Of a stretch of DNA of 64,000 nt, positions 45,017 to 53,671 are shown piece after piece. Position 1 is the first letter of the stretch, and each line of letters begins with the position of its first letter. The DNA lies in NCBI RefSeq assembly GCF_014843355.1, contig NZ_CP062137.1, forward strand, positions 1,116,001-1,180,000, written 5' to 3'. Source of the DNA: Actinobacillus sp. GY-402. GTDB lineage: Bacteria; Pseudomonadota; Gammaproteobacteria; Enterobacterales; Pasteurellaceae. A model generated the notes under the pieces. The model was not told the origin of the DNA. It saw only the letters and a list, made by a program, of their open reading frames with translations, and did not search any database. The position numbers were made by a program, and so were the translations under genes.

Positions 45017-45478
45017 TTAAAGCGCGGAAACGTTAAGTTTGGAACCGCCGACAATACGCACGCGGGCACCCGGTTTTAAACTGGCGTCCGCTTTTTGTAC
45101 CACCACGATTTCATTACCGTCGTCTTTTTTAATCACCAGTTCCAAAGCGTCGACCTGGCTGGCTTTTTCTTCCACTTTGCTACCGATAACGGCGCCTGCA
45201 ACCGCACCGATTGCACTGGCAACGGCTCGACCGGAACCGCCGCCGACGGTTGAACCGGCGATACCGCCCAGCGCGCCGCCGCCTACCGTACCAATCACAC
45301 CTTGGTTATCGGCCTGAACTTTTACCGCACGGGCGGATACAATCGTGCCATAACTGATTGAACGCGCTTCTTTCGCTTGATCGGCGGTATAAACGTCGCC
45401 GCTGAATATATCCGTATTGGCACAGCCTGTAACGCCTAAACCGACTAAAATCGCTAACGCTAATGTGATTTTCTTCAT
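45017..45478 (-). CDS. slyB: Outer-membrane lipoprotein, SlyB/Pcp family
   Basis: 153 residues. Signal peptide MKKITLALAILVGLGVTG with Cys19 in lipobox VTGC. The centre is a glycine-zipper region (GTVGGGALGGIAGSTVGGGSG and AIGAVAGAVIGSKVEEK) as in SlyB and H. influenzae Pcp, followed by a beta-rich tail (ELVIKKDDGNEIVVVQ...RVRIVGG). SlyB forms structures that stabilise the outer membrane under stress. Here it ends a long same-strand gene run, 26 bases after another lipoprotein gene. Confidence 0.9.
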   Translation of the reverse strand: MKKITLALAILVGLGVTGCANTDIFSGDVYTADQAKEARSISYGTIVSARAVKVQADNQGVIGTVGGGALGGIAGSTVGGGSGRAVASAIGAVAGAVIGSKVEEKASQVDALELVIKKDDGNEIVVVQKADASLKPGARVRIVGGSKLNVSAL

Positions 45479-45504
45479 TTTATTGCTAACCTTAAATAAG
45501 TTAA

Positions 45505-45822
45505 TTAGTACACAATGCTCGCTCTTGACAAGGTTGCATGAGACATTGAACGGGAAACGTTACGTACTTTGTTATCGTCGTAAACACGTACACAAGCTCC
45601 CACGACCAAATCGGAATCGTATTTTTGCGCAACCACCACATCTTCCGAAGCCGTTGCGCGTTGAGCCGCTTCACAATTATCTTTTCTAACGGTTAATTTT
45701 AACTCACCGCCTTCATTAGAAGAAAAAAGAACGGTGCCTTTATAACCGTTATCTTGTTGGCTTGAACAAGCCGTTAAACCTAATGTCGCCAGAACGACAA
45801 ACGCTAAAGTCATTTTTTTCAT
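45505..45822 (-). CDS. Small lipoprotein of unknown function
   Basis: 105 residues. MKKMTLAFVVLATLGLTACSS is a lipoprotein signal (lipobox LTAC). The mature part, LKLTVRKDNCEAAQ then DVVVAQKYDSDLVVGACVRVYDDNKVR, has two cysteines that may form a disulfide. The second half resembles the tail of the neighbouring SlyB protein in layout (VVVAQK...GACVRV against VVVQK...GARVRI), so the two may share a small beta domain. The start overlaps the yecM stop (ATGA), indicating coupled translation. No named family recognised. Confidence 0.75.
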   Translation of the reverse strand: MKKMTLAFVVLATLGLTACSSQQDNGYKGTVLFSSNEGGELKLTVRKDNCEAAQRATASEDVVVAQKYDSDLVVGACVRVYDDNKVRNVSRSMSHATLSRASIVY

Positions 45823-46406
45823 TCAAAAACCCCGACAATTTTCTTAATAGAGTAAGGGTGAACTTTAATCGACGTATGATTTTGAAGGCTATCTTTCAAA
45901 CTCACCGCAATAGAAGGATTGGGCAATAGCTCGCCTTCCGCCTTAGGTTCACTCACTTTGATAGTTAAACGGTCGAATTGGTTCCATAAAAATACCGATT
46001 GAACCCGCGTTATCCACTCGTTTGTCGATTCTTTCGCCAAAAACGGCAGCACAAACTCAATGTGTTCCCAGGTTTCATACCGATAAATTTTATCCTTAGG
46101 GAATGGCAATTCAATAATGTCGACAAATTGGTGCAAAAACGGCAGGGGTTCGTCTAATTGAATCAGGTAAATCACCCTTCCGTTAACCAAATTATCCGCT
46201 AAAATTGTACCGCACTTTAACAGCCGCACCAACCAGTTTTGCCCCATCTCCGATGAGTTTACCCGCAGCGCGAGGTGATCAATCGCATAATCCGTTAAAT
46301 TTACCCGCATTTCAGTCGCTAACGCCTGAATTTTCCGTTCAAAATCCTGATATTCCCGATAAAGTGCGGGAGAATTTTGAAAGATTTTATGATTTGACGC
46401 ATCCAT
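45819..46406 (-). CDS. yecM: YecM family protein (VOC superfamily)
   Basis: 195 residues. Matches YecM by length and by the blocks IDHLALRVNSSEMGQNWL, NGRVIYLIQLDEPLPF and WEHIEFVLP; the His and Glu residues in these correspond to the metal-site pattern of the vicinal oxygen chelate fold. E. coli YecM has a known structure and a presumed metal site but no proven activity. The start overlaps the end of rnd (TGATG), so it is cotranslated with it. One uptake signal is inside the gene (~46209). Confidence 0.85.
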   Translation of the reverse strand: MDASNHKIFQNSPALYREYQDFERKIQALATEMRVNLTDYAIDHLALRVNSSEMGQNWLVRLLKCGTILADNLVNGRVIYLIQLDEPLPFLHQFVDIIELPFPKDKIYRYETWEHIEFVLPFLAKESTNEWITRVQSVFLWNQFDRLTIKVSEPKAEGELLPNPSIAVSLKDSLQNHTSIKVHPYSIKKIVGVFE

Positions 46407-47563
46407 CAGCTTTCGTTCTCCGCTATTTCATCTAAAACGTTCAACAATTCGCGTCCGAATTCGGCCCGCCAGCCCCGTAATAAATCCGGTAATTTATCCG
46501 GATTTTTGCCTTTAAGCCAAACCCATTTCATTAAACTTTCCAGACTTCGCTTGCCGGCAATAATTTCCGGCGCCAAATCCGTCGGCGCAACGGCTTTTAA
46601 TTTTTGCTGTAACGCCTTTAAAGCGGATTTATAACGAGGATCTTCCGACAATCGTCGAATAGCGGCGGGATAAGCCTGCTCCGGTTGTTCCGCCGCTTGC
46701 GCCACTAAATTCAGCATTTTTTTACCGTGAATACGAATTTCGTGCGGATGAAGCCCCAACTCCGACAACGCCGACATATGCTGCGGCGCATTTTTTGCTA
46801 CCGCCCATAAACTTTCGTTGCGCACCACAAAATTGAGGGCAAGATCGCGCTTCACCGCTTCTTCCTGGCGCCATTTCGCCAGTAATTTCAACCGCATTAA
46901 GGCTTGCGGTTCCAGTCGCCACGCGTTCGGTACATTTAAGTAAGCCGATTCCGCATCTTTTTCCCGTAATTGTTTTTCCAGCAATAAATGACAATCAAAT
47001 TCGACCGCACTTTGCCAGCGGGTTTGCGCCAATTCCGCCGCCATTTTCCGATACAAAGGCAATAAATACCACACATCCGCCGCCGCATAACGTAATTGCT
47101 TTTCCGATAACGGACGGGCAAGCCAGTCGGTGCGCGTGGCGTCTTTGTCAATTTGCAAAGCGAAATAATGCCGGATCAGCGTGGCCAATCCGGTGGAATT
47201 CGGAAAAGCTAAAAATCCCGCCATAATTTGCGTATCGACAATCGGTTGCGGCAATTGCTGAAAATAACAGGAAAACACTTCCAAATCCTCGTAGCAAGCG
47301 TGCAGCACTTTGATGACGTTTGTATCCGCCAGCAAAGCGATAAAAGGCGAAAAATCCGTAATGGTCGTGGGATCAATCAGGCTTACTTGGTCGCCGTCGT
47401 ATAACTGAATCAGTCCTAATTTGGGGTAATAACTTCTGACCCGAATAAATTCGGTGTCCAACGCGACCGCACTTTTCCGTTGCGCCCGTTCGCATGCGAT
47501 TTTCAGCGCATCATCGCCGGTAATAAGATGAAAACTCGGTAAATTCTGGATTTCTTTAATCAT
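46406..47563 (-). CDS. rnd: Ribonuclease D
   Basis: 385 residues. A 3'-5' exonuclease of the DEDD group that trims tRNA precursors. Exo motifs are visible: ALDTEFIRVRSYYPKLGLIQ (motif I, Asp and Glu), LHACYEDLEVF (motif II) and RYAAADVWYLLPLY (motif III with Tyr). Two HRDC domains follow (WRQEEAVKRDLALNFVVRNESL near residue 230; the second near 320). Uptake signals at ~47006 and ~47470. Follows fadD, as in E. coli, after a 71-base gap containing a hairpin. Confidence 0.94.
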   Translation of the reverse strand: MIKEIQNLPSFHLITGDDALKIACERAQRKSAVALDTEFIRVRSYYPKLGLIQLYDGDQVSLIDPTTITDFSPFIALLADTNVIKVLHACYEDLEVFSCYFQQLPQPIVDTQIMAGFLAFPNSTGLATLIRHYFALQIDKDATRTDWLARPLSEKQLRYAAADVWYLLPLYRKMAAELAQTRWQSAVEFDCHLLLEKQLREKDAESAYLNVPNAWRLEPQALMRLKLLAKWRQEEAVKRDLALNFVVRNESLWAVAKNAPQHMSALSELGLHPHEIRIHGKKMLNLVAQAAEQPEQAYPAAIRRLSEDPRYKSALKALQQKLKAVAPTDLAPEIIAGKRSLESLMKWVWLKGKNPDKLPDLLRGWRAEFGRELLNVLDEIAENES

Positions 47564-47606
47564 TTATTATCTCAAGGTTTTTCGTTTTATAATCACTTAA
47601 ATAACA

Positions 47607-47628
47607 ATGCACGTTCGGAAACGTGCAT
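47607..47628 (-). terminator. Hairpin after fadD
   Basis: Perfect 9-bp stem ATGCACGTT/AACGTGCAT with a 4-base loop, seven bases past the fadD stop. The following sequence TGTTATTT is only a weak T-run, so partial termination before rnd is likely. Confidence 0.6.
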
Positions 47629-47634
47629 GTTTGG

Positions 47635-49323
47635 TTAATTTTTCATTCGTTTATTGATTTCTTCATCGCGCAACACGCGTCGCAATATTTTGCCCACATT
47701 GGATTTCGGCAGTTCGTCGCGAAATTCGATTTCCTTCGGCACTTTATAACCGGTTAAATGCTGACGGCAATGGGCTTTCAATTCCTCTTTGGTCAGTCCC
47801 GGATCTTTTTTTACCACGAAAATTTTAATGGTTTCCCCCGAAACGGGATGAGGTATGCCCACCGCCACTACTTCCGCGACCTTATAATTCAGCATCACCA
47901 CATCTTCAATTTCATTCGGATAAACATTAAAGCCGGAAACTAAAATCATGTCTTTTTTGCGATCCACAATGCGCATAACGCCTTTTTCATTCATGGTCAC
48001 AATATCGCCGGTCGCCAGCCAACCGTCTTTTAGCACTTCGGCAGTGGCTTCGGGCCGCTGCCAGTAACCTTTCATCACCTGTTCGCCTTTCACCCAAAGT
48101 TCGCCCGATTCGCCCAAGGGCGCGTTTTCACCGGCTTCGGTAACAATGCGCACATCCGTATTCGGTACCGGCGAACCTATACTGCCGTCGTGCACCAGGC
48201 TGTTCACGTTTGATGCCGCCACCAATGGGGAACATTCGGTTAATCCGTAACCTTCGATAATATTACTACCGGTTAATTCATGCCAGCGGGTTGCAATAGC
48301 TTGCTGCACCGCCATGCCGCCGCCCACGCTTAATTTCAACGCGGAAAAATCCACTTCTTTGAAATTTTCGTTATTCAACAAGGCGTTAAACAAAGTATTC
48401 ACACCGGTAAAGGCGACAAAACGGTGTTTTTTCATCTCTTTTACCAAGCCGTCAATATCCCGCGGATTGGTAATTAACACCGCCGTCACGCCCAGCTCGA
48501 TAAACAGCAGACAATTTACGCTGACAGCAAAAATATGATACAGCGGCAACGGCAGAATCGCTTTACGCTGACGCGAACGATCGCCGATAAAAGGAATGGC
48601 AATCCATGCACACTGCATCACACTGGCAATCAAATTACCGTGAGACAACATCGCACCTTTCGCCACGCCGGTGGTGCCGCCCGTATACTGGAGCATGGCT
48701 AAATCGTCACGTTCCAAATCGGGACGCACATATTGGCGTTGTTTGCCGATACTCAGCATTTCGCGAAACGTTACCGCATGAGGTAATTTATATTTCGGTA
48801 CCAGTTTTTTCACGTATTTCACCACGAAATTCACCAGCGTACGCTTACCGAAAGAAAGCTGATCGCCCATTCGGGTTAGAATCACATGCTTAATTTCCGT
48901 ATTAAACACGATTTTTTCCAGAGTCGAAGCGAAATTGGAAACCACTACGATGGCTTTTGCCCCGCTGTCCTGCAACTGATGTTCCAGTTCGCGCGGAGTA
49001 TAGAGCGGGTTGACGTTCACCGCAATAAGCCCGGCGCGCAAAATCCCGAATAAAGAAATCGGATATTGCAGTAAATTGGGCATCATCAACGCCACGCGTT
49101 CACCGGCTTTCAGTTTTAATTCGTTCTGCAGATAAGCGGCAAAAGCGCGGCTGCGTTCTTCCAGTTTACGAAAGGTTAAAACCTGTCCCATATTAATATA
49201 AGCGGGGCGATCCGGATGCTCGCGTACCGCTTTATCAAACATATCCAACAGATTACGATATTTTTTTGTATCAATTTCCGTATCCGAACCTGCCGGATAA
49301 TTCTGATACCACAATTTTTCCAT
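47635..49323 (-). CDS. fadD: Long-chain fatty acid-CoA ligase
   Basis: 562 residues, as in E. coli FadD. It activates fatty acids with ATP to acyl-CoA at the inner face of the membrane. The AMP-binding motif [18 protein letters not shown] is near residue 212, and [12 protein letters not shown] and [27 protein letters not shown] follow; the C-terminal lysine motif [11 protein letters not shown] is intact. Same neighbours as in E. coli (yoaA-tsaB-slp family-fadD-rnd). The ribosome binding site is weak. No beta-oxidation genes are in the window, so a role in using exogenous fatty acids for phospholipids is equally possible. Confidence 0.94.
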   Translation of the reverse strand: MEKLWYQNYPAGSDTEIDTKKYRNLLDMFDKAVREHPDRPAYINMGQVLTFRKLEERSRAFAAYLQNELKLKAGERVALMMPNLLQYPISLFGILRAGLIAVNVNPLYTPRELEHQLQDSGAKAIVVVSNFASTLEKIVFNTEIKHVILTRMGDQLSFGKRTLVNFVVKYVKKLVPKYKLPHAVTFREMLSIGKQRQYVRPDLERDDLAMLQYTGGTTGVAKGAMLSHGNLIASVMQCAWIAIPFIGDRSRQRKAILPLPLYHIFAVSVNCLLFIELGVTAVLITNPRDIDGLVKEMKKHRFVAFTGVNTLFNALLNNENFKEVDFSALKLSVGGGMAVQQAIATRWHELTGSNIIEGYGLTECSPLVAASNVNSLVHDGSIGSPVPNTDVRIVTEAGENAPLGESGELWVKGEQVMKGYWQRPEATAEVLKDGWLATGDIVTMNEKGVMRIVDRKKDMILVSGFNVYPNEIEDVVMLNYKVAEVVAVGIPHPVSGETIKIFVVKKDPGLTKEELKAHCRQHLTGYKVPKEIEFRDELPKSNVGKILRRVLRDEEINKRMKN

Positions 49324-49362
49324 AGATAACTCGACGTCCCTTTACTTTTAATTTTGTTCTAT

Positions 49363-49977
49363 TTATCGCAATATGGTGCGGACTCTCGGTTCCCGATGCC
49401 AGAAACCGCCGTAATATCCCCATCTCGGACCGAATCCGTAATAAAAATCGTCCCAATAAGGATCATAATAATATTCCTGCGTCAGTTGCCAGCGCTTAAA
49501 CGCCGCCGCACTCACCACCGGAAAAGCATAATCCGCCTGATCGATTTTACCCTGTTCTTGGCCCGTTAACCGGCCTTTCACCGTAATGTATTGATTTTTC
49601 AGGCTTTCCGGATCCACAAAACCGGGCAGATAAGCAATAAAGCGCCCGTCCGTCGGCCCGTCCCACACCGGTTTGGCCGAAAAACCGCTTACCGGCAGGC
49701 TCATAACTTCCACTTTGGTTTGATTTTTTAACGCCTGAGCCGACAGAATTTTACCGCCCAAACGCACAATCCGGCAGCGGCAAGTATAATCGTCCGCTTC
49801 AATTTTGTTGAGTTGCTGAATGGTAAATTCGTCTTTTTCCAATCCCTGCGGCGGTGAAACGCAGGCGACCAGGAAAAGTGCGGTCAAAAAAAGCAACGTT
49901 TTTTTCGCGTTCGCCACAGGGGCAAAAAACCGAATCTTGCCGTTCGTTGCAGACCCAATATTCATACCGTTTTTCAT
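49363..49977 (-). CDS. Slp family outer-membrane lipoprotein
   Basis: 204 residues; E. coli has a relative (YeaY) at the same place next to fadD. The lipobox FLVACVS places Cys39 as the lipidated residue, unusually far from the start: the ~26 residues before the hydrophobic core (from MKNGMNIGSATNGKIRFFAP) are longer than normal. The core LLFLTALFL is encoded by an uptake signal, and the 31 bases around it are identical to part of a dispersed repeat (see 53570 and 59362). The mature part, EKDEFTIQQLNKIEADDYTCRCRIVRLGGKI, is typical of Slp. The tail is Tyr/Trp-rich. Start supported by AAGGAGA. Slp proteins are stress- and starvation-induced in enterobacteria. Confidence 0.87.
   Translation of the reverse strand: MKNGMNIGSATNGKIRFFAPVANAKKTLLFLTALFLVACVSPPQGLEKDEFTIQQLNKIEADDYTCRCRIVRLGGKILSAQALKNQTKVEVMSLPVSGFSAKPVWDGPTDGRFIAYLPGFVDPESLKNQYITVKGRLTGQEQGKIDQADYAFPVVSAAAFKRWQLTQEYYYDPYWDDFYYGFGPRWGYYGGFWHREPRVRTILR
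49874..49904 (-). repeat. 31-bp core shared with the 95-bp uptake-signal repeat, inside slp
   Basis: On the minus strand AAAAAACGTTGCTTTTTTTG plus ACCGCACTTTT is identical to the end of the repeat at 53570-53664. It lies in frame in the Slp signal region. Further upstream the similarity becomes weak but resembles the element in layout. Confidence 0.65.
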
Positions 49978-50022
49978 ACTTTCTCCTTATCTTACCGATA
50001 ACGAAAAAAAATCCATCCGCAG

Positions 50023-50739
50023 TTAACTCCGTCCCGGCAGTTTTTTCCATGTCACTTCATTACGCAGGTAAACCGGTTCGATATCCGCTGCGTTCAGTAG
50101 CCGCTTTTGATACCACATAGGTATCGCCAAGCTCAGCATATATTGGGCGGAAGGCAAATCAATGCCCGATTGGCGGTTTAAGCCGGCTAATTGCGGATAT
50201 GCCGCCCAGCCCGTGCCGACGGTTTGCCAATTGTCATCAAGCTTTGCAAGCTGTTCCGCCACCCGTTCCGGCGAGCAAACCCGTTCGCTGATGACGGGTT
50301 GCCATTGCAAAAACTCGCCGAATTTCTCCCGCACTTTTTCCGCTTTTAAGCAGGAAAAATACACTTCGTTCATCCGCGCATCAATGGCGGCAAGCACTTT
50401 CGTCGCCTGCAGTTTTTCGTAAGCCGCCTGCGCCATAGCGGTTAAATTCGACACCGCGATCACCGGCAAATCGGCTCCCAGCGCCAATCCCTGCGTGATG
50501 CCCGCGCCGACGCGAACGCCGGTAAAACTGCCCGGGCCGCGCCCGAAAACTAAGGCATCCACCTGATTTAAACGAATGCCCGAAGCGGCTAAAATTTCAT
50601 CCACCATCGGCAAAATACGTTTGGTGTGGCTTCGTTGCGCCGTTTCGTCCAAATGCGTTTTTTCGCCTTGATGCAATAATGCGACCGAACAGGCTTCCGT
50701 TGACGTATCCAACGCCAACAAGGTTAAATTTTTCATCAT
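50023..50739 (-). CDS. tsaB: tRNA threonylcarbamoyladenosine biosynthesis protein TsaB
   Basis: 238 residues. Partner of TsaD and TsaE in making t6A37 on ANN-decoding tRNAs. ASKHA-fold N-terminus LLALDTSTEACSVALL, the FGRGPGSFTGVRVGAGITQGLA motif near residue 65 and ALDARM-like IDARMNEVYF near 125 are typical. Two adjacent ATGs exist; either could serve. It starts four bases after the yoaA stop, so it is cotranscribed. Same order as E. coli yoaA-tsaB. Confidence 0.94.
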   Translation of the reverse strand: MMKNLTLLALDTSTEACSVALLHQGEKTHLDETAQRSHTKRILPMVDEILAASGIRLNQVDALVFGRGPGSFTGVRVGAGITQGLALGADLPVIAVSNLTAMAQAAYEKLQATKVLAAIDARMNEVYFSCLKAEKVREKFGEFLQWQPVISERVCSPERVAEQLAKLDDNWQTVGTGWAAYPQLAGLNRQSGIDLPSAQYMLSLAIPMWYQKRLLNAADIEPVYLRNEVTWKKLPGRS

Positions 50740-50743
50740 ATTG

Positions 50744-52669
50744 CTATTTTTGTAATTGTTGTAAGAATTCTATCACTTTCTTTAAATCGCGGGTACGCTT
50801 GGCGTTCGGCAGACTCTTTAAGAAGGTCTCGCCATAATTCCGATTGACCAAACGACTGTCACAAATAATCACCGCGCCTTTGTCCGTCACATCGCGGATA
50901 AGGCGCCCGACGCCCTGTTTCAGCGCGATAACCGCTTCAGGAATCTGGATATCGCTGAAAGGCTCGCCGCCCTGTAACTTACAGTCTTCAATGCGAGCTT
51001 TTAATAAAGGTTCGTCAGGCGAAGTAAAAGGCAGTTTATCGATAATGACCAACGATAACGCATCGCCGCGCACATCCACACCTTCCCAAAAGCTGGAGGT
51101 CGCCACCAGTACGCTGTGTTCTTCCTGAACAAATTGTTCCAGCAGTTTGCCTTTGCTGGTTTCGCCCTGTAACAAAACGGAAAGCCGGCTGTGTTCGCGG
51201 AAATATTCCGCTAATCCGCGCATCATAAAATATGAAGTGCAAAGGACAAAACAACGCCCTTTGTTGGCTTCAATCACCGGCAGCAACATTTCGCCCAACT
51301 GCACGAGGGTGTGTTCCTGATTGCTGCTTGGCAAATAGCGCGGCACGCATAATAACGCCTGTTCGGGATAATTAAACGGGCTTTGCAACACTTTTTGTTC
51401 CGCCTGCCGAATTCCTAATCGCCGGCAAAAATGGTCAAAGGTTCCGCCTACTTCCAAAGTGGCGGAAGTAAAGATCCAGGTGCGATCCCGTTCGCTAATT
51501 TTCTCGCCGAATTTATCCGATACCGTCAACGGCGTAATATGCAAACCGAATTGGCGGTTAAAGGTTTCATACCAGTAACAATACCCCGTCACCGAAAGAT
51601 CCGACAGGCGGTGAAGCTGCAATTTGACGGCGGCAATGCGTTCGTAAATACTGTCCAGCGTTTGCGAACGCCCTAGCGCCAGTTTGATCACTTCCGCCGT
51701 AAAATCCAATTTGTCCGTTAAAAATTCGAAGCCTTTTTTGACCGCACTTTGGCTAAATAATTCGCGTAAATTGCCGCGCTGATTGCCTTCCCCCAACAGC
51801 AAGCGGAAATCCTGCACGATTTTCATCAAATGCTCCGCCGCCACGCCGAGTTGTTGCATATCCTTCACTTCGGTGCGATAGACAATTTGGATGTCTTTGC
51901 AAATATCGAACAGCTGGCGCGAAGTCAGCGATTGTCCGAAATACTGGCTGGCAATATCGGGCAATTGATGGGCTTCGTCAAAAATAATTACTTCCGCATG
52001 GGGAATTAATTCGCCGAATCCGCTTTCTTTCACCGCCATATCGGCACAAAACAAATGATGGTTTACCACCACTAAATCCGCCGCCAACGCCCGTTTTCTC
52101 GCTAACGCCACATAACAATCGTTATAATTCGGGCAATCGCTGCCGAGGCAACTTTCCGTCGTGCTGGTTAATTGCGGAAAAATCGGACTGTCTTCCGGCA
52201 AGGTAGTGCATTCGCTTAAATCGCCGGTTTGGGTGGAATTATTCCACGCTCTCACCTTAGACAAATCCGCCAGCACCGATTTATCGCCCAACACGCCTTG
52301 AGCAATCACCTGATCCAACCGTTCCAGACACAAATAATTCGCCCGACCTTTCAATAAGGCGATTTTGCCGGAATAACCCAACGCCGTTTTGATTGCCGGC
52401 AAATCGCGATTAAACAGTTGATCCTGTAAATTCTTCGAACCGGTAGAAATAATGGTTTTCTTTTTTGCCAATAACGCAGGAGCCAAATATGCAAACGTCT
52501 TACCGGTGCCGGTGCCGGCTTCCACCACCAATGCGCCTTTAGATTCAATCGCATTTCCGACCGCAGTTGCCATTTCCAACTGTTCCCGGCGGGGACGAAA
52601 ACCTTTTATATAGCGGCTTAATTCTCCGTTATCGGAAAAAACCTGAATTATTTGCTGTTGTTCTACCAT
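50744..52669 (-). CDS. yoaA: DinG-family ATP-dependent helicase YoaA
   Basis: 641 residues from the ATG at 52669, which has CGGAAC about 7 bases upstream; an ATG at 52687 lacks a binding site. Superfamily 2 XPD/DinG-like 5'-3' DNA helicase: Walker A EAGTGTGKTFAY near residue 55, DEAH box VIIFDEAHQL near 230, C-terminal motifs QGVGRLIRD. Four cysteines (CLERLD, then CTTLPED, CLGSDCPNYNDC) between about 105 and 190 fit the iron-sulfur cluster domain. In E. coli YoaA works with the HolC clamp-loader subunit in replication repair. First gene of the eight-gene run down to slyB. Confidence 0.92.
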   Translation of the reverse strand: MVEQQQIIQVFSDNGELSRYIKGFRPRREQLEMATAVGNAIESKGALVVEAGTGTGKTFAYLAPALLAKKKTIISTGSKNLQDQLFNRDLPAIKTALGYSGKIALLKGRANYLCLERLDQVIAQGVLGDKSVLADLSKVRAWNNSTQTGDLSECTTLPEDSPIFPQLTSTTESCLGSDCPNYNDCYVALARKRALAADLVVVNHHLFCADMAVKESGFGELIPHAEVIIFDEAHQLPDIASQYFGQSLTSRQLFDICKDIQIVYRTEVKDMQQLGVAAEHLMKIVQDFRLLLGEGNQRGNLRELFSQSAVKKGFEFLTDKLDFTAEVIKLALGRSQTLDSIYERIAAVKLQLHRLSDLSVTGYCYWYETFNRQFGLHITPLTVSDKFGEKISERDRTWIFTSATLEVGGTFDHFCRRLGIRQAEQKVLQSPFNYPEQALLCVPRYLPSSNQEHTLVQLGEMLLPVIEANKGRCFVLCTSYFMMRGLAEYFREHSRLSVLLQGETSKGKLLEQFVQEEHSVLVATSSFWEGVDVRGDALSLVIIDKLPFTSPDEPLLKARIEDCKLQGGEPFSDIQIPEAVIALKQGVGRLIRDVTDKGAVIICDSRLVNRNYGETFLKSLPNAKRTRDLKKVIEFLQQLQK

Positions 52670-52753
52670 TCTGTTCCGTTTCGGCATAATATTGGCATAA
52701 TATTTAGGGCGTGATTGTATCAGATTTTGCTCCGGAAAATAGAAGGACTAACG

Positions 52754-53557
52754 ATGAAACGTAAATTTATTCGACACATTGATACCGGCATTTCCCTTTA
52801 TCAATATAATGACATCCCCGTCATTGAAGCGGAACATGCCGTCGGCTCGGCCAAAATCGCCCTGCAAGGCGCACATTTATTGAGTTGGAAGCCGGCCGGC
52901 GCACAACATGACGTGCTGTGGCTGAGCGAAATCGAGCCGTTCAAAGCGGGCAGCGCCATTCGCGGCGGCATACCGGTTTGTTTTCCCTGGTTTAACAATG
53001 CGGGAACACCGGCGCACGGTTACGCCCGAATCTCGCTGTGGGAATTAACGTCCCATCAAATCGCACCGGATTCGTTTCAACTCACATTTACGCTGATTCA
53101 TGAAAAACAAACCGTCACCACACTCACCATGACCTTTAGCGCCGATTGTCAACTTGTCTTTACCAATCTGACGGGACAGGAAGCGCAAATTGCCTTGCAC
53201 AGTTATTTCAAGGTAGGCGATATTCATCGTACGGAACTGTTGAATCTGCCGAACTCCGCCTTTAATTCACTCACTCAACGGCAGGAAAACGTGCCCGTTC
53301 CGCGAATCATCCGGGAAAATGTAGATTGTATTTATAGCGCCGAAGCGGGCGCCACAATTATTGCGGATAAAGCGTATCAACGTCATATTGAGATAGAACA
53401 CCAAAATGCCGGCGATATTGTGGTATGGAATCCGTGGCATAAAACCACCGGCAATATGAGTGAAAGCGGTTATCAAACCATGATTTGCGTGGAAACCGCA
53501 AGAATCCGGCAGCCGATTCATCAGGAATCGGTGGGGGTAATTATTCGCGTTAAATAA
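52754..53557 (+). CDS. D-hexose-6-phosphate mutarotase (YeaD family)
   Basis: 267 residues from the ATG at 52754, with AAGGA 7 bases upstream; the 13 codons before it are not supported. Galactose-mutarotase fold: KIALQGAHLLSWKPAG, AIRGGIPVCFPWFN near residue 80 and HGYARISLWEL near 95 are the conserved substrate-binding blocks. It interconverts anomers of glucose-6-phosphate and related sugars. Divergent from yoaA, standing alone; a 95-bp uptake-signal repeat follows its stop. Confidence 0.88.
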   Translation: MKRKFIRHIDTGISLYQYNDIPVIEAEHAVGSAKIALQGAHLLSWKPAGAQHDVLWLSEIEPFKAGSAIRGGIPVCFPWFNNAGTPAHGYARISLWELTSHQIAPDSFQLTFTLIHEKQTVTTLTMTFSADCQLVFTNLTGQEAQIALHSYFKVGDIHRTELLNLPNSAFNSLTQRQENVPVPRIIRENVDCIYSAEAGATIIADKAYQRHIEIEHQNAGDIVVWNPWHKTTGNMSESGYQTMICVETARIRQPIHQESVGVIIRVK

Positions 53558-53569
53558 AAACTCGGCTTT

Positions 53570-53664
53570 TTTATGCGTAATCGCCAGTGAGATTACTTAT
53601 GGCTTCGCCACCGTTGGCAAAGCCCAACGTTCAAAAAACGTTGCTTTTTTTGACCGCACTTTTA
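53570..53664 (+). repeat. 95-bp dispersed repeat carrying an uptake signal (intergenic copy)
   Basis: Runs from TTTATGCGTAATCGCC to GACCGCACTTTTA. It is about 91% identical over 95 positions (seven substitutions, one gap) to 59362-59455 inside lolA. It contains the inverted repeats CGTTGGC-AAAGCCC-AACG and AACGTT-CAAAA-AACGTT and ends in an intact uptake signal. It lies between the convergent yeaD and AEC transporter genes and may help terminate them. Confidence 0.8.
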
Positions 53665-53671
53665 TGCTTCG

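Noticed and set aside
45017-45822. Fusion or duplication of the SlyB and small lipoprotein genes
   Set aside because: The two share lipoprotein signals and a similar tail layout but little residue identity, and only SlyB has the glycine-zipper region; they are separate genes.
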